A DNA stretch of 64,000 nt from BOG-224 sp963783505 (GTDB taxonomy: Bacteria; Acidobacteriota; Terriglobia; Bryobacterales; Bryobacteraceae): NCBI GenBank assembly GCA_963783505.1, contig CAWAOP010000049.1, positions 75,416 to 139,415 of the forward strand. Direction: 5' to 3'. The position numbers were made by a program, and so were the translations under genes. This document shows positions 18,075 to 25,004 of the stretch, in pieces (the stretch's first letter is position 1; every line of letters starts with the position of its first letter). The notes under the pieces are model-generated. The model worked only from the letters and a program-made list of their open reading frames with translations, ran no database searches and had not been told where the DNA came from.

Positions 18075-18854
18075 TCAGTCTCCTCCGACCGCGTGCCGCC
18101 TCGCGCTTCGAGCGAGTCCCGTGCTCTCGTCCACGTCCACGATCACGGCGTGAAGCTCCGGACGCTTCGTCGAAGCCTCCATCTTGACGGGCATCGAGGT
18201 CAGGAAGCGGCGAATGATGCTGGCCGTCTCCACGCCGATGACGGAATCGTAAGGTCCCGTCATGCCGCAATCGGTTTGGTAGGCGGTCCCGCCGGGAAGC
18301 ACGCGCGTATCGGCCGTGGCCACGTGCGTGTGCGTGCCGATCACCGCGGATACGCGCCCGTCGAGGTACCAGCCCAAGGCGATTTTTTCGCTGGTGACCT
18401 CGGCGTGGAAATCCACGAAGCGGACCTTGATCGATGGGTCCAACTCCGCCAGAATGCGATCCGCCGTGCGAAACGGGCAATCCGTGTGGGGCATGTACAC
18501 GCGGCCCTGGAGATTGATGACCGCGCACTCGATTCCGCTCGACGTCCGCACCGTGACCACGCCGCGCCCCGGAGCGTCGGGATAATTCGCGGGGCGGATC
18601 AGACGCGGCTGGCGGTCCAGGTATGTGTAGAGTTCGCGCTTGTCCCAGACGTGGTTGCCGGTGGTCAGAACATCCAGCCCCATCTTGAACAGTTCCTCCG
18701 CGACGGCGCCGGTGACGCCGAAGCCGCCGGCGGCGTTTTCCGCGTTGGCGATGGCCAGGTCGATGCGGTTGGTCTCCTTGATGTCGCGGAGATGATCGGC
18801 CAGAATTCGTCTGCCCGCGCTGGCGTAGATATCGCCGATGAACAATATCTTCAT
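18075..18854 (-). CDS. YmdB-family metallophosphoesterase
   Basis: A 259-residue calcineurin-type phosphoesterase. The metal-binding motifs are intact: GDIY at residues 7-10, NAENAAGG, TTGNHVWD and GTHTHV. The family (TIGR00282) includes Bacillus YmdB, a 2',3'-cyclic nucleotide phosphodiesterase that affects biofilm and motility gene expression. Here it is the first gene of a two-gene operon with a GGDEF cyclase, which links it to cyclic di-GMP signalling by context. The usual neighbour rny is not present. Confidence 0.9.
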   Translation of the reverse strand: MKILFIGDIYASAGRRILADHLRDIKETNRIDLAIANAENAAGGFGVTGAVAEELFKMGLDVLTTGNHVWDKRELYTYLDRQPRLIRPANYPDAPGRGVVTVRTSSGIECAVINLQGRVYMPHTDCPFRTADRILAELDPSIKVRFVDFHAEVTSEKIALGWYLDGRVSAVIGTHTHVATADTRVLPGGTAYQTDCGMTGPYDSVIGVETASIIRRFLTSMPVKMEASTKRPELHAVIVDVDESTGLARSARRHAVGGD

Positions 18855-19093
18855 GCCCGAAAGTCCACGTTAGCACGGAGGTCGAATTCGATATCGTTAG
18901 GACCGTCCGCCCAGTGGCCCGGGCCGGGTTACGCTCTGGGTCCGCCTGCGTTGGCCTTTCTCAAAGCCACTTAGTTTCTCGGACCGCGCGGATCTCATTG
19001 ATTCCACGCGGCTGCCGACGTGGCGCGAGCTTCAGCTTGCCGCGCCGAGATTCGCCTCGGCGTTTAGCGCGGGCCACTGTCCATCCCGCGACG
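18855..19093. repeat. Intergenic palindromes 'ggcgcgagcttcagcttgccgcgcc'
   Basis: The gap between the SGNH hydrolase end and the phosphoesterase start contains, at about 19018-19075, two adjacent GC-rich palindromes, 'gcgcgagcttcagcttgccgcgc'-like and 'cgccgagattcgcctcggcg'. The second core 'gccgagattcg(c/t)ctcggc' recurs at 42040-42060. No gene is seen. Confidence 0.5.
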
Positions 19094-20095
19094 CTATTGC
19101 GGAAGCGTAGCCTGCTTCATCAACTCCGCGATCTTGTCCCTCACCGCCGCGCCCCAAATGTCGTAGCCCTTGGCGGTTGGGTGCAGGTTGTCTGTCTGGA
19201 ACGAATCCGGCAGAAATGTGCCGGTACTGTCCAGAAACTTGGAGCCGATGTCCAGGTAGAAGATGTGCTTCTGGTCGTCCAGCTTGGAGATCAGACGATT
19301 CATTTCGTCGATCTTGTCGCGCGCCGAATCGCCCGGCAAGCCGCGCGGGAAGACGGCCAGCAGCAGAATCTTGGCATTCGGAAAGTCGTTGCGCATCTCC
19401 AGAACGTCCGCGCCGATGCCCTCGGCAATCTCGGCGGCCGTCGCCGTGCCGGCATTGTTGTTCCCGCCGGTGTTATTCGTTCCGATCATCAGCATGATGG
19501 CCTTCGGCTGAAAGCCCTGTCCCTCGCCATTGTGCAAGCCCCACAGAACCCCCTGCGTGGTATCGCCGGCGACCGCGAAGTTGGCGGTCTTGTAGGCGCC
19601 GAAGTACTTGTCGTACATCGCCTTCTTTTCCGGGGTCTGCGTCCACCAGTCGGTGATCGAGTCGCCATCGAGCAGCAGATCGATGTCTCCCTTTTTCGCC
19701 TGCTCGACGAAGGGATCGTGGCGTTGCGCCGTCCGCACATTGCTCTGCGTGTAAGTGGCCGACACATTGAACCGCGTGGGATGAATCGTCAGGAGCGGTT
19801 GAACCTTCTTGAGGAGAGCCTTGTCCGATGCGCTTGCCGAATCGATCCACTTCTGCACCAACTGGTTCACCTGGGCGATTTCCGCCGGAGTCGGCTGCGG
19901 AATGGCAACCTCGGGCGGTACGGGAGCGGGCGGTCCGATGGGAATGGGAGCGAAGCCTCCGCGGCCGCCGGGCCCTCCCCTGCCGGGAGCGGCCATGCCA
20001 GGAGCGTTCCCTCCCGGCGCCCCCACGGGAACCTGCGCAAGCGCAATGCTCGCCACGGCGATAACAATAATGAAGACGTTTCGAACGCGGTTCAT
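19094..20095 (-). CDS. Secreted SGNH/GDSL hydrolase
   Basis: A 333-residue exported esterase or lipase-like enzyme. The ATG at 20095 follows a perfect AAGGAGGAG and starts a signal peptide (MNRVRNVFIIVIAVASIALA). Residues about 25-60 are rich in Gly and Pro. The catalytic blocks are GDSITDWW (block I serine), GDTTQGVLWGL (block II), IGTNNTGGNN (block III) and DNLHPTAKGY (block V Asp-His). This order fits platelet-activating-factor acetylhydrolase-like SGNH enzymes acting on acyl or acetyl esters, often of carbohydrates. The substrate is unknown. Confidence 0.9.
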   Translation of the reverse strand: MNRVRNVFIIVIAVASIALAQVPVGAPGGNAPGMAAPGRGGPGGRGGFAPIPIGPPAPVPPEVAIPQPTPAEIAQVNQLVQKWIDSASASDKALLKKVQPLLTIHPTRFNVSATYTQSNVRTAQRHDPFVEQAKKGDIDLLLDGDSITDWWTQTPEKKAMYDKYFGAYKTANFAVAGDTTQGVLWGLHNGEGQGFQPKAIMLMIGTNNTGGNNNAGTATAAEIAEGIGADVLEMRNDFPNAKILLLAVFPRGLPGDSARDKIDEMNRLISKLDDQKHIFYLDIGSKFLDSTGTFLPDSFQTDNLHPTAKGYDIWGAAVRDKIAELMKQATLPQ

Positions 20096-20218
20096 GCCAA
20101 TCTCCTCCTTGGAGTCGTCCACCAAGACGTTGCTACGGCTCATTCTATGCGACAGACGCCAACGGCTGCAATGGGCTACTACAATGACCTCTTGGCTCGG
20201 TGCGATTCGGAAACCGAT

Positions 20219-20290
20219 CCCTTACAGGGCGCCGGGCTCGGTCAGAGGCCGCGAGCCGAGCCGCGACCGTAAGGGAGCGGAGCCTCGCAT
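20219..20290. repeat. CCCTTAC...GTAAGGG inverted repeat
   Basis: The sequence 'cccttacagggcgccgggctcgg' is followed by 'ccgagccgcgaccgtaagggagcgg', forming an imperfect long hairpin. It belongs to the family seen at 8709-8780. It lies between the SGNH gene and the first toxin-antitoxin module. Confidence 0.6.
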
Positions 20291-20343
20291 TCGCACAACA
20301 TCGCCCGGCAAGCCCCAAACCTGGCCCTTCCCCCGATGTGCAT

Positions 20344-20362
20344 GTGCACGCATGTCATAATC
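20344..20362 (+). promoter_or_regulatory. Putative operator and -10 of the first VapBC-like module
   Basis: The palindrome GTGCATGTGCAC (arms GTGCA/TGCAC) lies directly before CATAAT, a plausible -10 box, about 25 bases before the antitoxin ATG. TGCA half-sites also occur at 22780 and 24248. Autorepression by the antitoxin is inferred, as usual for such modules. Confidence 0.4.
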
Positions 20363-20385
20363 CGATCACGAGAACCACCATTGAG

Positions 20386-20607
20386 ATGAAGCCCGAGCAT
20401 CACGCGCGCATCGTCCAATTGGCCGCGAAGAGAGGCGATAAGGGTTTCTCGTCCGTGGTTGCCGAAGCGCTCGAAGGCTATCTCCAAGCTCAAAGCGGCC
20501 GCACAAAGGCGATTCGGAGCGCTCTCGCGCTGAAGGGCTCCATGAGCGAGAAGGACTCCGAAGGTCTGTCGGCTCGAACCCGAAGAATCCGGGCGAACTG
20601 GCGATGA
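20386..20607 (+). CDS. VapB-like antitoxin (ribbon-helix-helix type)
   Basis: A 73-residue protein, MKPEHHARIVQLAAKRG..., preceded in frame by RTTIE, the usual beta-strand of such antitoxins, so the true start may be GTG at 20344. The fold suggested is a DNA-binding N-terminus plus a toxin-binding tail (SEKDSEGLSARTRRIRANWR). Its stop overlaps the ATG of a PIN-type toxin gene as ATGA. That toxin is reduced to a stub here, so this antitoxin is orphaned. Confidence 0.65.
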   Translation: MKPEHHARIVQLAAKRGDKGFSSVVAEALEGYLQAQSGRTKAIRSALALKGSMSEKDSEGLSARTRRIRANWR

Positions 20608-20660
20608 CCATCGCCGATACGGATTCGCTCATCGACTACCCCCGGGGAAACTTGTGGAAT
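20604..20660 (+). pseudogene. VapC (PIN-domain) toxin remnant, truncated after ~15 codons
   Basis: The reading frame begins MTIADTDSLIDYPRGN, with the first catalytic Asp in the classic PIN start, then continues into unrelated sequence (NLWNAELLPSLPQRS). The remaining acidic residues of a PIN nuclease are absent, so no active toxin can be made. The cut lies before the promoter region (TATAGT at 20762) of the next module. Confidence 0.7.
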
Positions 20661-20803
20661 GCGGAGCTTCTGCCCTCGCTCCCCCAGCGTTCGCCACGTG
20701 GCAGGCGTGCGGCAGCTCAAGGTAGCCGAACCCGAAGAATGACGGAAGCAGCGAAGCGGCGTATAGTGCGGCGGCACGGTAACATTGAACAGGGGGCCGC
20801 AGC

Positions 20804-21082
20804 ATGAATGTCGAAATCCATAACCCTGAGCTGGTCCGGCGCGTGAACGCGCAGATTCAGAGCGGCCATTTCCATGATGCGGACGAGCTGATCGGAAAAG
20901 CCCTTGATGCGCTAGAGGAAGAAGTGCCCGCGCCGGCGTCGCCCGCGGAACGCTCCGGAACATTTCCGGACGGACGGACGGGAGCCGACCTGATCGCGGC
21001 TCTGCAAGCTTCGCCTTACCGGGAATTGGACATCGAGCCGCCTAAGGTGCGTCTGACGACAGTACGGGATGTCGTGCTCTGA
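20804..21082 (+). CDS. Antitoxin of a VapBC/FitAB-like module
   Basis: The 92-residue protein starts MNVEIHNPELVRRVNAQIQSG, a ParD/RHH-like dimerising N-terminus with 'FHDADELIGKALDALEEE', and ends in a flexible acidic/proline tail suited to covering a toxin active site. The last base of its TGA is the first of the toxin ATG (TGATG), so the two are translated together. It is likely an autorepressor; TATAGT at 20762 could be the -10. Confidence 0.7.
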   Translation: MNVEIHNPELVRRVNAQIQSGHFHDADELIGKALDALEEEVPAPASPAERSGTFPDGRTGADLIAALQASPYRELDIEPPKVRLTTVRDVVL

Positions 21083-21507
21083 TGGCGTGGCTTCTCGATA
21101 CGAATATTCTTTCTGAAATTCGGCGCTTAAAGCCAGAACCAAAGGTACTCGCGTTTGTTTCCGGCAATCCACTGGAGGAGCTTTATGTCAGCTCGGTGAC
21201 GCTGGCCGAGCTTCGCTTTGGTATCGAGCTGTTGAGCGTAGGAAGCGCCCGCCGCGCCGAATTGGATCATTGGCTCACGCGAACGATACGTCCGATGTTC
21301 GAGCGGCGTGTGTTGCCGGTGACCGAAGACATCATTTTCCGGTGGAGAGTTCTTCTGGAAGAAGGCCGCAAGACCGGCCATACCTTCTCGCGGCCCGATC
21401 TCATCATTGCAGCGACCGCAGTTCACCACGGGCTGACAGTCGTAACACGTGATCGCAGCGATTTCGACAAAACGCGGGTTTCAGTCTTCAATCCGTGGGA
21501 GAGCTAA
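21082..21507 (+). CDS. VapC-family PIN-domain ribonuclease toxin
   Basis: A 141-residue PIN nuclease with all expected acidic residues: LLDTNILSE (residues 4-12), LAELRFGIE (about 43), and the C-terminal RPDLIIAATA plus VTRDRSDF. Such toxins cut tRNA or rRNA when the antitoxin is lost; the target here is unknown. It overlaps the antitoxin gene by one base. Unlike the two other VapC genes in the window it is intact. Confidence 0.88.
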   Translation: MAWLLDTNILSEIRRLKPEPKVLAFVSGNPLEELYVSSVTLAELRFGIELLSVGSARRAELDHWLTRTIRPMFERRVLPVTEDIIFRWRVLLEEGRKTGHTFSRPDLIIAATAVHHGLTVVTRDRSDFDKTRVSVFNPWES

Positions 21508-21766
21508 GCCCCGCAATGGAGGCACGCTGTTTACCCGAAACCGCCGTCAGTGCGAACGGATTCCGGGCATCCGGCTCGCCTGAAATTCTTGGGTCCGATC
21601 TCCTCGATCCACCGGCGCTCCACCTGTTTCAAAAAAGGCCCTCTGCGTACCACGAAGGGGAATTATAATAAGGATATCTATGGTCTAGATCCGGGCTCTG
21701 AACGTGGATCGCGCGGGGAGAAACCGCCCTGCGCGCGCCGACGCGGAAACCGGGAGGAGGCACGCG
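21508..21766. other. Gap with isolated -10-like element before DoxX
   Basis: No coding signal is visible. TATAAT occurs at 21664-21669 in a locally AT-rich context (gaattataataagg), but no good -35 is placed before it. It could serve the DoxX gene about 100 bases downstream. Confidence 0.3.
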
Positions 21767-22138
21767 CTGAACATCCTGTTGTGGGTCCTGCAGGTCCTCG
21801 CCGCGCTCCTGTACGGAGCTTCGGGCGTCATGAAGGTCTTCATGTTCGACAAGGTAAGCCAGGATGTCCCGTCTTTTGGCGCCTTGCCACGGAAAGCCTG
21901 GATGATCCTTGGCATCCTAGAGCTCGTCTGCACTGTCGGGCTCATCGTCCCCGCCGCCTTCCACTGGCAGCCGGCGCTCACGGTGGTAGCCGCCACGGTC
22001 CTGTTGATCGAGAGCCTTGTCTTCGTCTGGGTGCACGCCAAGTACCGCGAGATCGCGCCCATCGTCTTAAGCGCCGCGCTGGGCCTTCTCATGGCGTTCA
22101 TCGCATATGGCCGGATGGTCCTGAAGCCGATCTTCTGA
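21767..22138 (+). CDS. DoxX-family membrane protein
   Basis: A small membrane protein of 123 residues with four hydrophobic segments: NILLWVLQVLAALLYGASG, WMILGILELVCTVGLIVPAA, ALTVVAATVLLIESLVFVW and IVLSAALGLLMAFI. This is the DoxX/MauE type, often linked to redox or thiosulfate metabolism, but its function here is open. The family normally starts MNI; here the matching codon is CTG (21767), placed 8 bases after GGGAGGAGG, so a rare CTG start is likely. The only other in-frame start upstream is a GTG at 21704 with no ribosome site. Confidence 0.75.
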   Translation: MNILLWVLQVLAALLYGASGVMKVFMFDKVSQDVPSFGALPRKAWMILGILELVCTVGLIVPAAFHWQPALTVVAATVLLIESLVFVWVHAKYREIAPIVLSAALGLLMAFIAYGRMVLKPIF

Positions 22139-22233
22139 ACTGCGGGCCGTCTCACAAAGGGTAGGTTTCGCCCCCGTGCCTCGAGCCGGTGAGCCTCCTT
22201 GCGCCCGCGGTTTCCCGGTCTCTTTTCCGCAAC

Positions 22234-22479
22234 CTAATCGATTGGAGCGCCGTAGGGCGCCATGCCCCGCATCAGCACTGTCTTCGGAAACTCGCCCGAT
22301 CCGCAGATGGTAAACGACCCGAAATCCTTGTACCAATCCCCGTCAGGCGCCCACGGGCCGGTATTTACCCACTCCTGCAACCGGCGAAGATCTTGCCGGG
22401 AGATCTGACGCTCCGCTACACGCGCAAGAAGATGCTGCCAGAGGGGGCGTGGGAGGCTAGAGAATCGAATCTTCGGCAA
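22234..22479 (-). CDS. Small conserved-looking protein paired with an RHH regulator
   Basis: An 81-residue protein of unknown function: it starts MPKIRFSSLPRPLWQHLLAR, then a helical part (RQISRQDLRRLQEW) and an aromatic C-terminal half (APDGDWYKDFGSFTICG). It begins with TTG inside the last codons of the upstream RHH gene, overlapping by 23 bases, so the two are coupled. The size, charge and pairing fit a toxin-antitoxin cassette, but no known toxin motif is seen. It might instead be a partner in regulation. Confidence 0.55.
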   Translation of the reverse strand: MPKIRFSSLPRPLWQHLLARVAERQISRQDLRRLQEWVNTGPWAPDGDWYKDFGSFTICGSGEFPKTVLMRGMAPYGAPID

Positions 22480-22762
22480 TGGCGTCCTTCCCGAAGATTG
22501 CCCGCATCAAATCCTTCCCGGCTTCTTCCTTGCGTCCGGGATCGCCCTCCGACATGAATCGCCGATATGCCGCATTGAGACTCGCGCGCGCCGCCGCTTC
22601 GGCATCTACTCCGCGCTGTACAAGCATGACCAGAGCGCGGCTCATGGTGAGATGTTCTTTTCTGGCTACTCGCTCGACGTCCGCCGCCAATCGCGCGGGA
22701 ATCGTGACGCTTTGCCGGACGGAAGGCGCTGTCCGAGTGCGAGCCTTTTGCCTGTTTCTCAC
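22457..22762 (-). CDS. Ribbon-helix-helix (CopG/MetJ-like) regulator or antitoxin
   Basis: A 101-residue protein whose basic N-terminus is followed by RQSVTIPARLAADVERVARK and SRALVMLVQRGV, a typical ribbon-helix-helix DNA-binding unit. The C-terminal 40 residues (RFMSEGDPGRKEEAGKDLMR) are charged and would bind a partner. GTG at 22762 is the start. A perfect 17-base palindrome lies 18 bases upstream and is a likely operator. It overlaps the small downstream gene. Confidence 0.7.
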   Translation of the reverse strand: MRNRQKARTRTAPSVRQSVTIPARLAADVERVARKEHLTMSRALVMLVQRGVDAEAAARASLNAAYRRFMSEGDPGRKEEAGKDLMRAIFGKDAIAEDSIL

Positions 22763-22779
22763 ACACGCATCATATCACC

Positions 22780-22796
22780 TGCACCACTGTGGTGCA
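22780..22796 (-). promoter_or_regulatory. Perfect palindromic operator TGCACCAC-T-GTGGTGCA
   Basis: Two perfect 8-base arms with one central base lie just upstream of the RHH gene start at 22762. A dimeric RHH protein binding its own promoter would need exactly such a site. CATATC/GATATG lies between it and the start and may include the -10. Confidence 0.65.
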
Positions 22797-22885
22797 CGTG
22801 CGCCAAGCCACTGCCGGATCCCCGGAGGCTTACCGAAACGCTAGCCCTGGAGATTCAATCCAAGCGAATCTGGATTCCGACGGGA

Positions 22886-23062
22886 AACGCCTTGTATCGG
22901 GGCACGGCTTGAGCCGTGCCGATACGGACGCAAAACTCAAGGGTTTTAACCCCTGCCTACTCGCAGATGTGGAAGAACCCCTCGCCGAAACCCCGTCGAT
23001 GCAGGGGCCCATAAAACTGCCGTGGTCCGGCACGGCTCAAGCCGCGCCCTGATACAAGGTAT
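22886..23062. repeat. Inverted pair of 'GGCACGGCTTGAGCCGTGCC' hairpins
   Basis: At 22892-22926 'gtatcggggcacggcttgagccgtgccgatac' forms a long hairpin. At 23027-23060 the sequence 'ggcacggctcaagccgcgccctgatacaagg' is the inverted counterpart, with 'cttgtatc/gatacaag' ends. Together they form a REP-type inverted doublet with about 100 bases between. No gene is seen in 22763-23109. Confidence 0.65.
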
Positions 23063-23109
23063 CGATTCCAGTCGGCGGCTGTCGGACGAAACTGGCCCGC
23101 GGCTGCCCC

Positions 23110-23910
23110 CTACTTCTTCGCGTCGAACCTCACTTCCACGTCGGTCTTCACCCGCACGGGTTTGCCCCCCTGCATCGTGGGCTGATAGCGGAGCGTCTCC
23201 CACGGCACGGCCTCGCAAAGTTGCGATCCGGAATTCAGCGTGTCCACCTTTCCCTTCGAATCGATCTCCACTTTGCAGCTTGCTTTTCCCCCGTCGGGTT
23301 GCCACAGAGGCGCGGGAAGAACCGTCGAGCCCTCGGCCAGCAGAGCCTGCTGCTTTTCGGCGGGCGCCTCAATTCCCGGAATGCCTTTCTCGGCTTCCTT
23401 CGCATCCGGGGTGGCGCTCTCCGCCGGCGTGATTCTTGTCACCAGGAAAACGGTCCTTGCGGGATAACGCGCGATGCGGCCGCGCAGCAAAGAAGCTTGC
23501 GCGTCGGCGTCATCGAACGCCAGCGCGCCCCATGCCATCTTTACCACCTGCGAGCAGCTATCCGGAAGCGGATATCCGTTCTTGCCATTATCCGGATCGC
23601 CAATCTTGTCGATGGCCTTCTGCGCGTCGATGCCCTCGACGACGTAGTCTTTCCCATGCACCACCTCGGCCGCTTTCCGCAGGAACAGGCGATAGCGATG
23701 CGTGCCCACCCAAAGATAGATCGGCGATCCGCCCAGGTTCAGCGCGGAATCGCCTTCGCTTTCTCCCTCGATTACCTGGGCCTTGCCTTGAATGGTCTCC
23801 AGCGCGGCCGCCGCCTTTTTCGATTCGTTTGCCGCGGGCGTGCTGGAACAACCGGCCAGTATGACCAGCGCCAGCGCGATCAAGCAATAGATGTATGCGT
23901 TGCGGTTCAT
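23110..23910 (-). CDS. Lipoprotein with TonB-C-like energy-transducer fold at C-terminus
   Basis: The 266-residue protein begins with a lipoprotein signal, MNRNAYIYCLIALALVILAGC, with the lipobox LAGC; the ATG at 23910 is preceded by GAGGA. The C-terminal 60 residues (CKVEIDSKGKVDTLNSGSQL..PWETLRYQPTMQGGKPVRVKTDVEVRF) match the pattern of TonB C-terminal-like domains found in acidobacterial periplasmic proteins ('V...G.P.V......V.F'). The middle part is not recognised. It stands alone. Confidence 0.65.
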   Translation of the reverse strand: MNRNAYIYCLIALALVILAGCSSTPAANESKKAAAALETIQGKAQVIEGESEGDSALNLGGSPIYLWVGTHRYRLFLRKAAEVVHGKDYVVEGIDAQKAIDKIGDPDNGKNGYPLPDSCSQVVKMAWGALAFDDADAQASLLRGRIARYPARTVFLVTRITPAESATPDAKEAEKGIPGIEAPAEKQQALLAEGSTVLPAPLWQPDGGKASCKVEIDSKGKVDTLNSGSQLCEAVPWETLRYQPTMQGGKPVRVKTDVEVRFDAKK

Positions 23911-24404
23911 CAATGTGTCCTCGGTTTGTGGATGCTTAGGTCCGAATCCGAACGTAGCACGGGGCATCGCCGCAAACAATGGGCGACGGAGTGAATCCGG
24001 TCGAGCTTGGGCGTGCCCGCACCTTCCAGCCTGACTGATGCGGAATCGCAAGGACGGCTTAATCCGGCAATTCGCGTTCACACGCCCTGCAAACTCGCTC
24101 TAATTCGCTGAATCGGCGACGGTTGCCCTCTTTTCACCGGCCCTCGCGACCGTCCCGTTTGGCCCCGGTATGGTATATGGAAGTCAGAAGGGGTAGCGCG
24201 ACTCCGATTTCGGGTCTCGTGGACGGGATTTGTGAGCGAGAACGAGGGTTTTGTGCAAACGTGCACAAATTTGATTCAATAAGTCCTTTGTTTTCAACAA
24301 AACTATCCCGAAAACCCGTGCACGCTTGCACAAAACAGGCCTGACGGAGGCATCTGGAAACTGATCGCGCCCCGATCCCCTTCCGCCTTCCTGTCTGCGC
24401 CTTG
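23911..24404. other. 494-base intergenic region with paired TGCA palindromes
   Basis: No gene is convincing here. The notable content is the inverted pair at 24248-24336. The segment 24180-24345 is clearly richer in A+T than its surroundings, as a regulatory or mobile remnant would be. The two flanking genes read leftward, so the region includes the promoter of the lipoprotein gene. Confidence 0.5.
24248..24336. repeat. Inverted repeat of GTTTTGTGCAA(A/G)CGTGCAC, each arm itself palindromic
   Basis: Left arm 24248-24266 and right arm 24318-24336 (reverse complement) agree at 18 of 19 bases, with 51 bases between. Each arm contains its own palindrome, for example TTTGTGCA-AACG-TGCACAAA at the left. 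The layout could be two operator sites, a hairpin or the ends of a small mobile element; no attached gene is evident. Confidence 0.7.
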
Positions 24405-24932
24405 CTACCGCTTTAAGTCGCGCTTCAGCCGCGTGACAATGTCCGTGGCTGTCCGGTCCAGTTGGCCCGCTTCGCCATTCTTGGGAACCTGAAACGTGGA
24501 CCACACCACTTGCCGCGATTTCGCGTCCACCAGGAACAGCGTTCCCTTCGAACGCCCCAGCGCGGAGACGGCGGCTGGATTATCCAGCCTGGTTTGGGAA
24601 TCCGGCTGCTTCTTAGCCTCGTCCGCGTCCTTCGTTTTATCGCTTTTAGCGGCCGTTGCGCTCGCCGCGCCGGCCGGCGAGATCTCGTCCAGTTTGTCCG
24701 CCAGCGCGTCGCCGAGTTTGTCCGTCAGTATGGCGTCAGCCAGTTTGGCGTCCACCACAACCTGCACGACATGGTCGTTGGTCAACCGGTTCGCCAGGAA
24801 CTGGTCGAACCCGCGCGCCATCGGCATCACGTAGACCGAATGCACGCCCGCCAGATCCGCTCCTCTCAGATGGCCCGCCGCCCCCGCTAGGAAACAGCCA
24901 AGCACAAACACAAACTGCTTCATGGGCTTCAT
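24405..24932 (-). CDS. Secreted protein of unknown function
   Basis: A 175-residue protein with a signal peptide (MKQFVFVLGCFLAGAAGHLRG), then DLAGVHSVYVMPMARGFDQFLANRLT and a lysine/alanine-rich middle; the C-terminal part (KGTLFLVDAKSRQVVWSTFQ, LDRTATDIVTRLKRDL) resembles proteins that combine a periplasmic LptE/DUF4136-like strand pattern, but I do not recognise a family. The start is ATG 24932 or 24923. It is divergent from the glycosyltransferase cluster, with a 15-base tandem repeat in the shared promoter region. Confidence 0.6.
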   Translation of the reverse strand: MKPMKQFVFVLGCFLAGAAGHLRGADLAGVHSVYVMPMARGFDQFLANRLTNDHVVQVVVDAKLADAILTDKLGDALADKLDEISPAGAASATAAKSDKTKDADEAKKQPDSQTRLDNPAAVSALGRSKGTLFLVDAKSRQVVWSTFQVPKNGEAGQLDRTATDIVTRLKRDLKR

Positions 24933-24933
24933 G

Positions 24934-24963
24934 ATATCAATGGACGTTATATCAATGGACGTT
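24934..24963. repeat. 15-bp perfect tandem duplication ATATCAATGGACGTT x2
   Basis: Two exact direct copies stand between the divergent genes at 24932 (minus) and 25005 (plus), directly followed by CCGATATAAT, which holds a TATAAT -10 box (24968-24973) for the plus strand. The duplication changes spacing in the shared regulatory region. Confidence 0.8.
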
Positions 24964-25004
24964 CCGATATAATGACGCAGTCCGGCCCCAAAAAAGTCGA
25001 ACCC

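Noticed and set aside
24248..24336. Integron attC site
   Set aside because: The inverted arms do not show the RYYYAAC/GTTRRRY core pair in the correct order, and no integrase or cassette gene is near.
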